The notes under the pieces were generated by a model. The model searched no databases. It was given only the letters and a program-made list of their open reading frames with translations, and had not been told where the DNA came from. From the NCBI GenBank assembly GCA_900074725.1, contig LT598457.1, positions 1,116,001-1,180,000 of the forward strand: a stretch of 64,000 nucleotides of DNA. The letters run 5' to 3'. The DNA comes from Lachancea dasiensis (lineage: Eukaryota; Ascomycota; Saccharomycetes; Saccharomycetales; Saccharomycetaceae). A program made the translations under genes and the position numbers. Shown piece by piece: positions 8,619 through 18,200 of this stretch (position 1 is the first letter of the stretch; the number at the start of each line of letters is the position of its first letter).

Positions 8619-10685
8619 TCAGATATTGCTCTTACAGCAGGGAGCAGCGGTTGAAGATCCCTTGGAGGCCAGACCAGCAGACTTTTGAGCGTCTTCGTAA
8701 TAAACGGATTTGTTGAAGTTGTTATTAGCCAATGGGACATCCAAAGCAGGATTCTTGGTGAAAAAAGAAGCAGGCGTTACCAAAAATTGCAGGAAGTCCG
8801 AGGTCATAACTGGAAATTGCTCCGTCACAGGTGCATGTGTCAAGGCCAAAGTTGGCCATACTACTGTATTAGTGTTTCTGACACTTTCGGTACCATCAGC
8901 CCACTTGGAAAGGCCTGTGTCCTCTTGAGATTGATTGGTGAACTCACCAGCGGCATACAACTGGTCATCATGGTATTTGGTAACCCAAAATTGTTGTGTA
9001 GCAAAACGGGCTCTCTTGACATTGTAAGAATTCTTTGATGCAAGAATCATTTGTCTAGCGGGCATCTCAAACTTGTAACCGACAGGCTTCAAGGTGACAG
9101 GGTTAATGGAGTTCTCATTGATAACCTTGTAGGTACGGTTGGTAAATGGAGACTGCTCGATATATCCAGAATTCTCGAGGAACGTTCTCTTTTGACAGTA
9201 CCCGACATTGTAAGGGTTCAATGCGGTGTTTTCCTCCATTGGAACATAGTCATCGTAAACAACTGTGTTATCATCACCATCGAGTCTAGTATCGAATCTG
9301 AAAGACAATAAATGCTGATGGAATGGCGCTGTAACTCCTGGACCAACGATAGTGGAAAAATCAGTCACATTACTCTCGTCATTGGGCATGGTCGAGAGAA
9401 TACCAGTGGCCCTGACTTGAACAGTGATCGCACCAGCCTGGTCAAAGACATAATTCATAATGTACTCATAGTTAGCAACAGTAGCGATTGTTTGAACAAC
9501 AAATTCCCTTCTTCTCGTTGTGACAGTATTTCCGTTACGGTAATTCTTGTGCAAGTACAACAAGCCGTAGTCTTGTTCATGCATGCAGACTGTAGAAGGC
9601 ATTAGAACAGGGTTACCATCTTGGTCAGCTCTTGTTAAATCTTGATACTTGATAACACCAAGACAGTGACAACCTAAAGCCAACGAATTAGCGGTGTTAC
9701 CGAAACCACAGTCACCGAGATCGAACGCTTGCTTCCTATGGAATGGCGCTCTTGGATCGGCGTATGGGACCGTCATTTCTTGAAGCGAGAATCGATAGAA
9801 CAACGATCTTCCCTTGAAATGGACGTCGTAAATGGCCACACCTTCTCTCACGTTGGTGGATACTCTAAATTCCCAGCCTTGCCATTTGATCTTTGAGCCG
9901 TCGACTTCGAACGAAGCGCCCTCTGGCTGGGAGACGATGAGGGGCTTCAAACCCTCTCTTTGCTCGGGTTCTTGGATTAGATCTGGGTGGTACTCAACGG
10001 TTTCCAGTTGTTGGTAGGCCATAGTCTCCGCGATATATTTTTCGTCGGCGCCCGCGGGTAGGAAATCGATTCTGACAAATTTGTGAGTCAAGTATTCGAA
10101 AACCGGAGAAAAACGCAGTGGAATGGAGTAATGGTTGGCCTCTGGGTGGTCCAGTTTCATGTACATGTAAGCTTGGATGAGTGGAATCTTTTCGTTGGGT
10201 GAGTCAGTACCGTACATCCATGGTTCACACACCACCGAATAGCCAAGTTTCCCGAGCCGAGAATGGTGGTAAGACAACTCATCAATCTTGAGTTTGGCGA
10301 TCTCTGCGAGAACTCGTGGGTGCTTCATGATAGCTTCTTCGACCGCACCCATATCTTCTGGCAACAATGGGCCCACGGTACCCTCAGGTGTGGCCTGGTT
10401 CGCGATAACGCGCTTTTCTGACACGTTGATGAGAGCCTTGTACAATGGCATTTCATCGTTCAAATAGTAGTAAGCATATGTTCTTCTAGGGATGTAAGGT
10501 AATTGCGCGCCTGGTTTGCCGTACCTCTCTACATTCAGATACTGGATCGCCTGCTTCTTTGGGGGATCCAAACGATCAATCTGGATGAAATGGACTTTTG
10601 AGCTCCCGTTCAAATCTTTCACCAATTTGGCGGTGGTTCTGATTTCACAATCCTGGATAGGATCGAAAATGTGTAAACCTGTCAT
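8619..10685 (-). CDS. AMO1: Copper-containing primary amine oxidase (AMO1 type)
   Basis: 688 residues, the normal length for yeast copper amine oxidases. These oxidise primary amines to aldehydes, ammonia and hydrogen peroxide, letting the cell use amines as nitrogen sources. The catalytic features are intact. The topaquinone precursor is Tyr406 in NYEY. The copper ligands are His456 and His458 (FHQHLL) plus His617 (LTHAPVTEQFPVM). The catalytic base is Asp322 in FDLGD. Numbering runs within a few residues of the Hansenula polymorpha enzyme as I recall it. That enzyme is peroxisomal with an SRL-type ending; this one ends CCKSNI, not a classical PTS1. S. cerevisiae lacks the gene as far as I recall. 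The start is the ATG at 10683-10685. Confidence 0.95.
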   Translation of the reverse strand: MTGLHIFDPIQDCEIRTTAKLVKDLNGSSKVHFIQIDRLDPPKKQAIQYLNVERYGKPGAQLPYIPRRTYAYYYLNDEMPLYKALINVSEKRVIANQATPEGTVGPLLPEDMGAVEEAIMKHPRVLAEIAKLKIDELSYHHSRLGKLGYSVVCEPWMYGTDSPNEKIPLIQAYMYMKLDHPEANHYSIPLRFSPVFEYLTHKFVRIDFLPAGADEKYIAETMAYQQLETVEYHPDLIQEPEQREGLKPLIVSQPEGASFEVDGSKIKWQGWEFRVSTNVREGVAIYDVHFKGRSLFYRFSLQEMTVPYADPRAPFHRKQAFDLGDCGFGNTANSLALGCHCLGVIKYQDLTRADQDGNPVLMPSTVCMHEQDYGLLYLHKNYRNGNTVTTRRREFVVQTIATVANYEYIMNYVFDQAGAITVQVRATGILSTMPNDESNVTDFSTIVGPGVTAPFHQHLLSFRFDTRLDGDDNTVVYDDYVPMEENTALNPYNVGYCQKRTFLENSGYIEQSPFTNRTYKVINENSINPVTLKPVGYKFEMPARQMILASKNSYNVKRARFATQQFWVTKYHDDQLYAAGEFTNQSQEDTGLSKWADGTESVRNTNTVVWPTLALTHAPVTEQFPVMTSDFLQFLVTPASFFTKNPALDVPLANNNFNKSVYYEDAQKSAGLASKGSSTAAPCCKSNI

Positions 10686-11118
10686 ATTTTGTAGATGAGC
10701 CTGGAAAGTGGGGAAAATTGAAGGACTAGCTGAATGTTTGTCTTTGAGGAACAGTTAGGATAGTTTGTCCTCTCTACACCTCCAGATTCACTTAGCTTAT
10801 ATATATACGTTTTGAAAGCAAGGCTTTTTGTGTGTGTTGGCATCCTGTGCAAGATAACTTGATAGTAGATATGGTGGGATCTCAGCGATTGTTGGCGGGA
10901 AATCGCTTATCTACGCCAGATAACCCAAAATAGGCAGTCCGATACGGACTTCCTCATTGGGTATATAAGTCTGAGATTACCCGGGTGTAATGCAATTTGA
11001 GTCAACTCTTAATGGCTCCAAAGGGCGGGAAGGAAGTTGTGCTGGGGTCTAGTACAATCTAGATGATGTCGATGTTCAGGGTGTTATTCTATATGCTGCT
11101 GTCCAAGTACGTATTGAC
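10686..11118 (-). promoter_or_regulatory. AMO1: Amine oxidase promoter with GATA-type and Gcn4-type sites
   Basis: The 433-bp gap upstream of the amine oxidase holds GATAAC at 10853-10858, CTTATC at 10906-10911, GATAAC at 10919-10924 and a TGAGTCA Gcn4/Bas1-type site at 10998-11004. A TATATATATAAG stretch (minus strand, 10797-10808) lies about 115 bp before the ATG. GATA clusters are the mark of nitrogen catabolite repression in yeasts and fit an amine-using enzyme. Site use is inferred. Confidence 0.5.
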
Positions 11119-11590
11119 TTAATCGAAGAAGTCGTCTTCGTCGTCGCCGTCTGAGACGATCTGGGAGTTGCGGCCGGATGAGTTATGATTTTGTTCCGTC
11201 GTGCCAAGTTCTCTGCGGTCAAAGATGATCTTGGTGCTATTCTTACGGTTTTCGTCGCGCGCCACACCGTTGAGAATCTCTACAATTTCTTGCTCTGTAA
11301 CTTTGCGAGTGATTTGGCCCCGAGCGGCAAGTTGTTGCAAATAAGACTCCACGGCGCGCACACGGTCTGGCCGGACAAGAGAAACGCGGGAAAGACGTTC
11401 CAGCGCCTGCGGCTGGAGAAATGCAGCTACAGAGTCGCCAGCGGGCCTAAAATATGAACTGTTAGTAAAATGTCAAGCAGTAATCGTAGACAATGACATC
11501 CACATACTTTTGATCAGAAGCACCGGCATTGGAGCCTCGTTTCAGCTCTTGCAACCTGGCTTCACGAATGGCTTGCAGCTCTGAATCCAT
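11119..11590 (-). CDS. SDD2: SDD2, PDCD5-family protein (two exons)
   Basis: 136 residues after splicing of exon 1 (11508-11590, 83 nt) to exon 2 (11119-11446, 328 nt). The product matches the PDCD5/TFAR19 family: MDSELQAIREARLQELKR at the start, then a helical core containing FLQPQALERLSRVSLVR and VRAVESYLQQLA, KVTEQEIVEILNGVA, and a KIIFDRR motif. It ends in an acidic tail, DEDDFFD. S. cerevisiae YMR074C (about 145 residues) has the same ends. The human homologue binds the TRiC/CCT chaperonin and acts in apoptosis; the yeast role is poorly defined. Without splicing, the first exon hits a stop after 35 codons and the second lacks a start. Gene order next to RCO1 fits chromosome XIII. Confidence 0.94.
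11447..11507 (-). other. SDD2: Spliceosomal intron of SDD2
   Basis: A 61-nt intron with a GTATGT 5' site (11502-11507), a perfect TACTAAC branch point (11461-11467) and a TTTTAG acceptor ending at 11447. It splits a Lys codon (AA|G). Confidence 0.93.
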
Positions 11591-13264
11591 TGCGGGATGA
11601 TGACACAGATAAATATGCGAAGACTGGGCTTGCGGGGCGCTCTTGTTATGTCTTCGGCGAGCTCTAATGGGCAACGATTCAAGATTAACTTGATAGGTTT
11701 TTTATTTTTCTTTCTGAAAATATGGTGTCCGAGAATTGACAAAGCAGCATAGGTAAGATTTGAAGACGCGAGAGTGGTGCAAGTGGTGGCGAAGGTGGGG
11801 TGATACTGATCTTAGCACTGATTTCAGAAAAGCTCTAAAAGAGAAGAGTCTAATCAACATCATCACGTGACACGATTGAATCTCTAAAAAATGAATGTGG
11901 ACACTCGATGCGGGTGCTAGATAACTGTCGCTATCGAAATAGCTCGGTTTAGTATATAGTGTAGGCGGCTAGCCCTGGCGTTGGCCATATTAGTCAAAAA
12001 AATGGCTTGATGACAAGGCAGTACAAAGTGATCAGGAATCGTGCTGTGTTTGCAGCAGATCAAGGCTGATATACTCGAAAATCCTAGGAAATACTGACCT
12101 CTCAAAGTCTTTACTGGCTATTAGCTTTATATCATACTCCTTTACCTAGTCGAGGTTTTGTGCTTGTGCATACCATAAAATAACCTCGTCAGTATTGCAT
12201 AATTACATCAGTTGCGAGACTCTCTGCGGAATGATTGTCTATTAACTTATTGGAGCCCTATATGGAGTTTAATTCATCACTGTCAATTTTTCCTGACTAT
12301 CGTCCCATTCTGTCGGATCGCTTTCCAATGGTTTCCTCTTTGAATGCAACTAGTCATTGGCTACAAGATTATCATTTTGTACTGTACTGTCATCCTACTG
12401 CGTATTTGTACATTTCTGAAAGTACGTGCCATAGAGCCACATCTAGTAGCTTTTTCTTCTCGGTAATCTTTCTCAGGTTCTATAATAGACAGCGGACACT
12501 TGGTCAATACTGTTTGAGGCCTCATTCACTTGACGAGGAGAATGTAGAGAAAATTCGTAAACGCAATAGTTACCAAGCCATCTACCAAAACAAAAACTAC
12601 ACTCACATGCAATACAGTTGGTATTTGGAGATCAAATTCAACCCTGCAAGTATGTCCATCAGCATCTAACAGAGCTCCAAGGGTTTTTATAAAGTTGTAT
12701 AGAATTTTGATTATAGGGGCTCGAGAATTCAAGGGAATAGTTAAAGAATATTCAACTATAAAAAAAACGTCTCAGAATCGGTTGCATCGGCAATCGAATG
12801 AGTCCATTCCTTAGCGAAGCCGAACACAAACCGTTATCACTTCCTTGGTAATCCTAACTGCCAAATATCAAATGTCATAAGAAACGATGATGAACATCTG
12901 GCATCTACAATTTTACTTCAATTAAACTACTCTACGCGATATATTTCTACCTGGTCACCGCCGCCTTCTTAAAGTAGTTTTAACCACTTCAGTTAACTGA
13001 ATTGCGAGAATTTGAAACTACCGAAAAACCCAATTTTCAATTGACCGGTTCTCCTCCTTGCTGCTTGACTGTGTTTGCAATTTTTATCACATATTTATCC
13101 GGAGGATCAAGATTGCTGGTCAACTAAGATAGGCTGGGAAGTACAAGACCTTTCAATAATCCACTTGATTTTTACCCAACAGAGGTTTTTTGCCCAAAGA
13201 TAAACTCTGACCTAGGGTTCATCACAATCCCATCCACCTCCTGATATTTCCCAAACCGAAATTT
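11591..13264. other. Long divergent intergenic region between SDD2 and RCO1
   Basis: 1.67 kb with no confident gene. An ATCACGTGAC Cbf1-type palindrome at 11865-11874 lies about 275 bp upstream of SDD2. A 135-codon ATG frame on the plus strand (12262-12669) has no recognisable domain and is reported separately. The stretch before RCO1 is AT-rich. Confidence 0.45.
12262..12669 (+). CDS. Doubtful hypothetical ORF, 135 codons
   Basis: An ATG-started frame of 135 residues, rich in Ser, Phe, Tyr and His, with no domain, signal peptide or transmembrane segment that I can defend. It overlaps a minus-strand frame and lies in an AT-rich divergent promoter region. It may be a chance frame. The only reason to list it is its length in a gap that is unusually long for this window. 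Confidence 0.15.
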   Translation: MEFNSSLSIFPDYRPILSDRFPMVSSLNATSHWLQDYHFVLYCHPTAYLYISESTCHRATSSSFFFSVIFLRFYNRQRTLGQYCLRPHSLDEENVEKIRKRNSYQAIYQNKNYTHMQYSWYLEIKFNPASMSISI

Positions 13265-15211
13265 ATGAATAATACAACGGAAAAGCCACTTATCTCAACG
13301 CCCAAGGTTAGCAAATCTTCATCACCAGCTGTAGAGTCGTCAGGAGAGAATGGTGTGAGAAGAGCCAGACGTGCAATCACCCTAAATGTAGACTACAACT
13401 TGAAGAAAAGGCGAATAATTCCTGCCGAGGACTTTAAATCACGAAAAGGCTCCAAGAATCAAGTTAATGCGACTGCACCTAGTCCCAGTGCGATTCCGAA
13501 TACTCCACAAGAACCACAGCCGGTGAAGAGTATAATAGAACTTGATCCTGATGGGAAACTTAATTTCAATGAGCCCGAATCGGTCGATCCCGTTAATGGT
13601 ATGACCGGTCTACCACTGAGTATGGGACCTCCTGAAAAGGTCAAAAAAGAATCATTCTGGTCATACAAAAAGGGAACTAGACCAGATTCTAACAGTGCAT
13701 CCGGTAACCACGAAAGTAGTATGCAAATGCTTGATCCACCATATTCTGGCTACCAAGAACAATTAGAGACCAGCAAATCAGATACATTGAGTAAATCAAG
13801 TTTCCTGCGCTCCACAACAAAGCCAAAAGACATTTACAGGACAAAGAGACAGTACCGTAAAAAGAATCACGATAGTTCCCACCACAAGAACAAGCATTTC
13901 CCAGTGCACACCAAAATAAAAGCCTCTACAACGAAAGAAAATAAGCTTTTTGGCCAGAACTCCATCACAAATCAAAAAGCCATTGCGCCTGTGGTAGCAA
14001 CGGCTGCTAGTTCCGCTGTAGAGAATGATGATTTTTGTTCCAGTTGTCACCAACCGGGTGTTTTTCTATGTTGTGACACTTGCCCGAAATCGTTTCACTT
14101 TGTATGCTGCAACCCTCCATTAGATCCTGACAATTTGCCGGAAGGCGACTGGTCTTGCGCAGAATGCCATTATAAATTTAGGTGTCCCAGTAAGTCGGTC
14201 GCGCACAAATTGGAAAAGGAGTATCTGTCTACACTCGAAAGCTCCCCAGGTGGATCCGTGTTTGGGAAACTACTATTCAAACTAGAATTTACAAATCCAC
14301 GACAGTTTCTACCACCAGTTCCCATCAGGGATGCTTTCCAAGACGTAAAAACCGGGGACCATGGAGAATACAACGATAACTCGTTGTTAGAACCACTCAG
14401 TGAGAAGCAAGTGTTGAACGCGGGTTATGGTCAAAGCTTAACCAGAATGGATCAGTACAACCCTGATCAGCATGTAGATGCAGAGTCTGGTGAATTGCTT
14501 ATTTGTTTTCATTGCCGTAAAACCAAAATGGGCACTGTAGATCACCCAGAGGAGGAGCGGCTTATCACTAAGTGTGACTATTGTGGAACTCCATGGCATT
14601 TAGATTGCGTACCAGATACGCCGCGTGCATCTTTCAAAAATTTGGGTAGCAAATGGATGTGCCCATTGCATGCTGATGACATGCTACATCACCGCAAAAG
14701 GAGACTCGCTCGCCATCAGAGAATGTTTACGCCTAGTTCAACCTATAGAATCCCCAACAATGGCGACATTGACATAACACTGGACAAGATTTCTGCACCC
14801 GTATCAAAAGAGTCAATCCATGATGCTAAAGTTAATAAAGATTTGGCAGTTTTGCAATTGCCCGAGAATTCCATTAAGTTTGATTTCGTTGACAAAGTTT
14901 ATAGAGCGAAAGCAGCTCTTATGGACAAGGAATTTCATCACCAGGAGGGTTTAATTAATAAGGCTTTTTCGTCCGCTGCAAGCCCGTCTCTGTCAGGTTC
15001 TAAAATAGGTTCCTTTCTTTATTTCACACTGCAGAAAAACGGACCGTTTCAAAAGTTATGGGATTTCAAAGAACTTTGCGACTTGGCGAACAAAGAACTC
15101 ATAAGGTCTGAATTACCAAGCGACGAAATTTCCGAACTGCTTGCATTACGAAAAATTCTAGAGTCAAAATCTAAAGGGGAAGTTATGGATTTCTTTGGTA
15201 TAAGCAAATAG
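13265..15211 (+). CDS. RCO1: RCO1, PHD-finger subunit of the Rpd3S histone deacetylase
   Basis: 648 residues (S. cerevisiae Rco1 about 684). Rpd3S deacetylates transcribed chromatin and suppresses cryptic initiation; Rco1 reads unmodified H3 tails and supports the Eaf3 chromodomain reading H3K36 methylation. PHD1 (about 255-303) is complete: DDFCSSCHQPGVFLCCDTC, then FHFVCCNPPL and WSCAEC. A second PHD-like zinc module lies at about 411-477 (LLICFHCRKTKMG, CDYCGTPWHLDC, WMCPLH). Between them is the conserved segment that in Rco1 contacts other subunits. The N-terminal 250 residues are basic and disordered with RRARRAITLNVDYN near the start. Convergent with PDS5, with 73 bp between the stop codons, the order of YMR075W/YMR076C. 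Confidence 0.95.
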   Translation: MNNTTEKPLISTPKVSKSSSPAVESSGENGVRRARRAITLNVDYNLKKRRIIPAEDFKSRKGSKNQVNATAPSPSAIPNTPQEPQPVKSIIELDPDGKLNFNEPESVDPVNGMTGLPLSMGPPEKVKKESFWSYKKGTRPDSNSASGNHESSMQMLDPPYSGYQEQLETSKSDTLSKSSFLRSTTKPKDIYRTKRQYRKKNHDSSHHKNKHFPVHTKIKASTTKENKLFGQNSITNQKAIAPVVATAASSAVENDDFCSSCHQPGVFLCCDTCPKSFHFVCCNPPLDPDNLPEGDWSCAECHYKFRCPSKSVAHKLEKEYLSTLESSPGGSVFGKLLFKLEFTNPRQFLPPVPIRDAFQDVKTGDHGEYNDNSLLEPLSEKQVLNAGYGQSLTRMDQYNPDQHVDAESGELLICFHCRKTKMGTVDHPEEERLITKCDYCGTPWHLDCVPDTPRASFKNLGSKWMCPLHADDMLHHRKRRLARHQRMFTPSSTYRIPNNGDIDITLDKISAPVSKESIHDAKVNKDLAVLQLPENSIKFDFVDKVYRAKAALMDKEFHHQEGLINKAFSSAASPSLSGSKIGSFLYFTLQKNGPFQKLWDFKELCDLANKELIRSELPSDEISELLALRKILESKSKGEVMDFFGISK

Positions 15212-15284
15212 ATTGTATATAAGAGCGGGCCATCAAATTCATAAAGCTTTCCAGTATCTCCAACCTAACATGTGAAATAGAAAT

Positions 15285-18200
15285 TCAATCCTCGTCACTG
15301 TTGTCATCTGCGTAATCCACAGCCTTCTTCTGCCTGGAACTTTTTCTTGTCTCTGATTTGGTATCTGTAGATATTTTGGGCGGAACATAGGCGTTGTCCC
15401 CATCATCATTACCATTGTCATCGCCATCGATAGGTGCTTGTTCAGCCTGACGCCCTTTCTTCGTCGGGCGTCGTTCGTCGGTAAGCGGTCTTTTCTGGCC
15501 CAACGATTTCAGAACTGTTCCCCGCTGTTTGTACAGACGGGTCACTTTGACACTGATCATTTTCTTGAGACTTTCAAGCTCATTGGGTTTTACGAAGACC
15601 TCGAAAGTATTCTTCCGAGCATCCTCAATAGTATCAAATGGCTCAAATAGATCCGACGGCAGATTTAATTTTCCAGGGTAGGACGACAGTGTCCAAGTGT
15701 TCTGTTCTTTAAACTGTCCAAGAATGAGCTGGGCCAATTCTGATATTATATATATACCAGAGCCCTTGATGCTAGAGTTTCGTAGCTTTTCGTCATTAGC
15801 CATTTTGTCGTTGTCCACACTCTCGTCAAGTAGACTGTCCTTGTACTGTCTTATTCTGCCTGCAAGGTAGTACAAGAGAGATAAGTTATGTGGATTTGCA
15901 ACTGCATGAAAGTAGAAAACCAGGTATCCAGTAGCAGTGGCGAGACTGCTCATGAACTGTTCCCCCTTTATCTGGAGCCCTTCTTCTATGTCTGGATGAT
16001 GTGCAATTGAGTGAATCAATCTTGGGAGCACTCTTTCGAAAAAGGTTCCTTTTTTGAAGTTTTCCTTTGTCAGCGTCAGACTAATCCACATTTTGGTAGT
16101 GCTTTTCAATGGCATATCAGGCTCATAAGCGGTGAAAAATATTAGTGGAAGGTATTTTATTGATATGACCTCGTCCCCCGCAAAATCCTTTAGTTTTCCA
16201 ATAAACAAACTTCTTACCTCGAAAGACTCATCTTCCATCAAGTTTACCAGTTTGCCAATATCACCTGGTCTGATGAACTTATTCAAGGTGGAGTGTCTAG
16301 CCAATTTCAAGATCTGAAGTCCAGAATAACATCTGAGTTTGCTTTGGTAGTTGCTAGGAGTAGGATAATATCTCTCATTGAACTCTGATATCAGCTCACC
16401 ACCGCTTGCAATCAAATAGAAGAAAAGCTTCAGAATCCTTTCAATGAAAGCATTGGTCATTTCATTTTGTTCGGTATCTAATGCCATCACTTGAAGTTTC
16501 CTTGCAAACAATTTCAAAGAAAAGATCTTTGCCGCCAAAAAGCTATTCGCCTCGTTACAGAAAATCTCATCATCCGATATCCAAGATGCTTGGCCGTCAG
16601 TATCGCCGACGGTTTTGTTAGTCAGTAGAACTTCTTTGATGAGCAAACTGACGACTTCGGTCGATTCTTCCTCCAAAAGTTGCGGATCTGACTTAATAAT
16701 TTCAGAAAGAACAAGTACATTAGTAGCCAAATATTTGGATTCAAGGTTGAGCGGTAGAATAGATGTTTTAATCCTCATGAAGTAGTCTCGAGCGTCCCAT
16801 AGCAGGCTCAACAGCTTTGTAGCATATTTTGCAGTTATGATGCTCCCATGCTTGGCATAGTCTTCTAATTTATCAAAAAAAAACGGATCTGACGATTTCA
16901 GATGCTGGCGATTTGACTTTGAAATCTTGTAAAGTGTTCTCATTGCCTCTGCTAAGCTGAGTGTTGCACTAGGATCGGATGTGTGTTCGTCAAATTTAAT
17001 GATGACGTTTACTAAGCTGTTGATCTGTCCCTTGAAAGCCCCTGGCTTTATGACAGATATATTTTCGATCAACTGTCTTTTAAGCGAAAGTTCTGAGTTC
17101 TGTGACGTACCTGCGTTTTTTAGTAAAACTGCCAGACTAGAAACATTGAAAATTACCGAAGCAGCTCGGTAAACTAGCACTTTTATCACTAAAGTAAAGT
17201 GCTCTCTGGTAAAGCGTGAATCGATCTTTAGATTTCGTTTCCTAAAAAGCTCAGGGTCTGCCAGCCTTTTAAAAAGCTCGGTGATTGCGTTGCGAACCGT
17301 GGTATGGTTGGACGCCTCATCAATAGCTACCCGAATGAGGTGGTGCAATCGGCGATCATTCAGTTCTTTGAACACTTTCAAAATCTCCTGAACATTATAT
17401 TCCTTTGAGAAGCCTTGGCAGAACCAATCGATTGTTTTGGTCAATTTTTCAGCGGAAAACTTAGCAACACCCACATCAGATGAGAATGAGTTCTCGCAAA
17501 AAGAAAGGAATTTCGAAAGCACCACAGACATTTGTTCCTGCCGTTTGTTAAAAGCGTAAAAGGAGGAGCATGCCTTTTCGTCGAAATTTGCCATCATGTT
17601 CAACAACTTATTGACAAACGCTTCCTTGCTAAGATCCAAAGGCAAAAATCGCTCAAAAAGAAGGCGGTCCACTTGCATATTGATATTTGGATCGTTGATG
17701 TAGTAAAGATTGAAAAAAATGCTAGGAATGGAGTCTACTACCTCCCAAGCTTCTTTATTTTCGTCATTTCTTGGAATTTCTTGCAATGATTCATCATAAA
17801 TTCTTGCGACCGCCTCTATGCACTCAGTTCTGATATCCGGGCGAGCTTCCCTAGTTAAATGCAAGAGTCCCGTAAAGACAGCTGGATTTGAAATACATCC
17901 CCAAAGCCTTTTGACAGGAAGTTCGTGGAATACACGAACTGCACGTAGACGAACAGAATGATCGGAGTCTATCAATGCCTTTGCCAGACCTCTTGCGATT
18001 TCAGTTGCAAGGTCGCTACGTTCGCTCAAAATCTGTGGAATCTCGGAAACCCAAGCATGCCTCACCTGTGAGCTAATATCCGCCATCTTCGTTAACCACA
18101 ACTTGTAAGTGTCACTGTGAGCCACAGCAAAGTTGATTAAAGAGGAAGTCTTTAGCATTTCACTGACACATCGTGTCGCGGCTTCTCTGAACAATTCGTT

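Noticed and set aside
11865-11874. ATCACGTGAC as a possible centromere CDEI
   Set aside because: No AT-rich CDEII and no CCGAA-type CDEIII lie at the right distance. It is better read as a Cbf1 promoter site.
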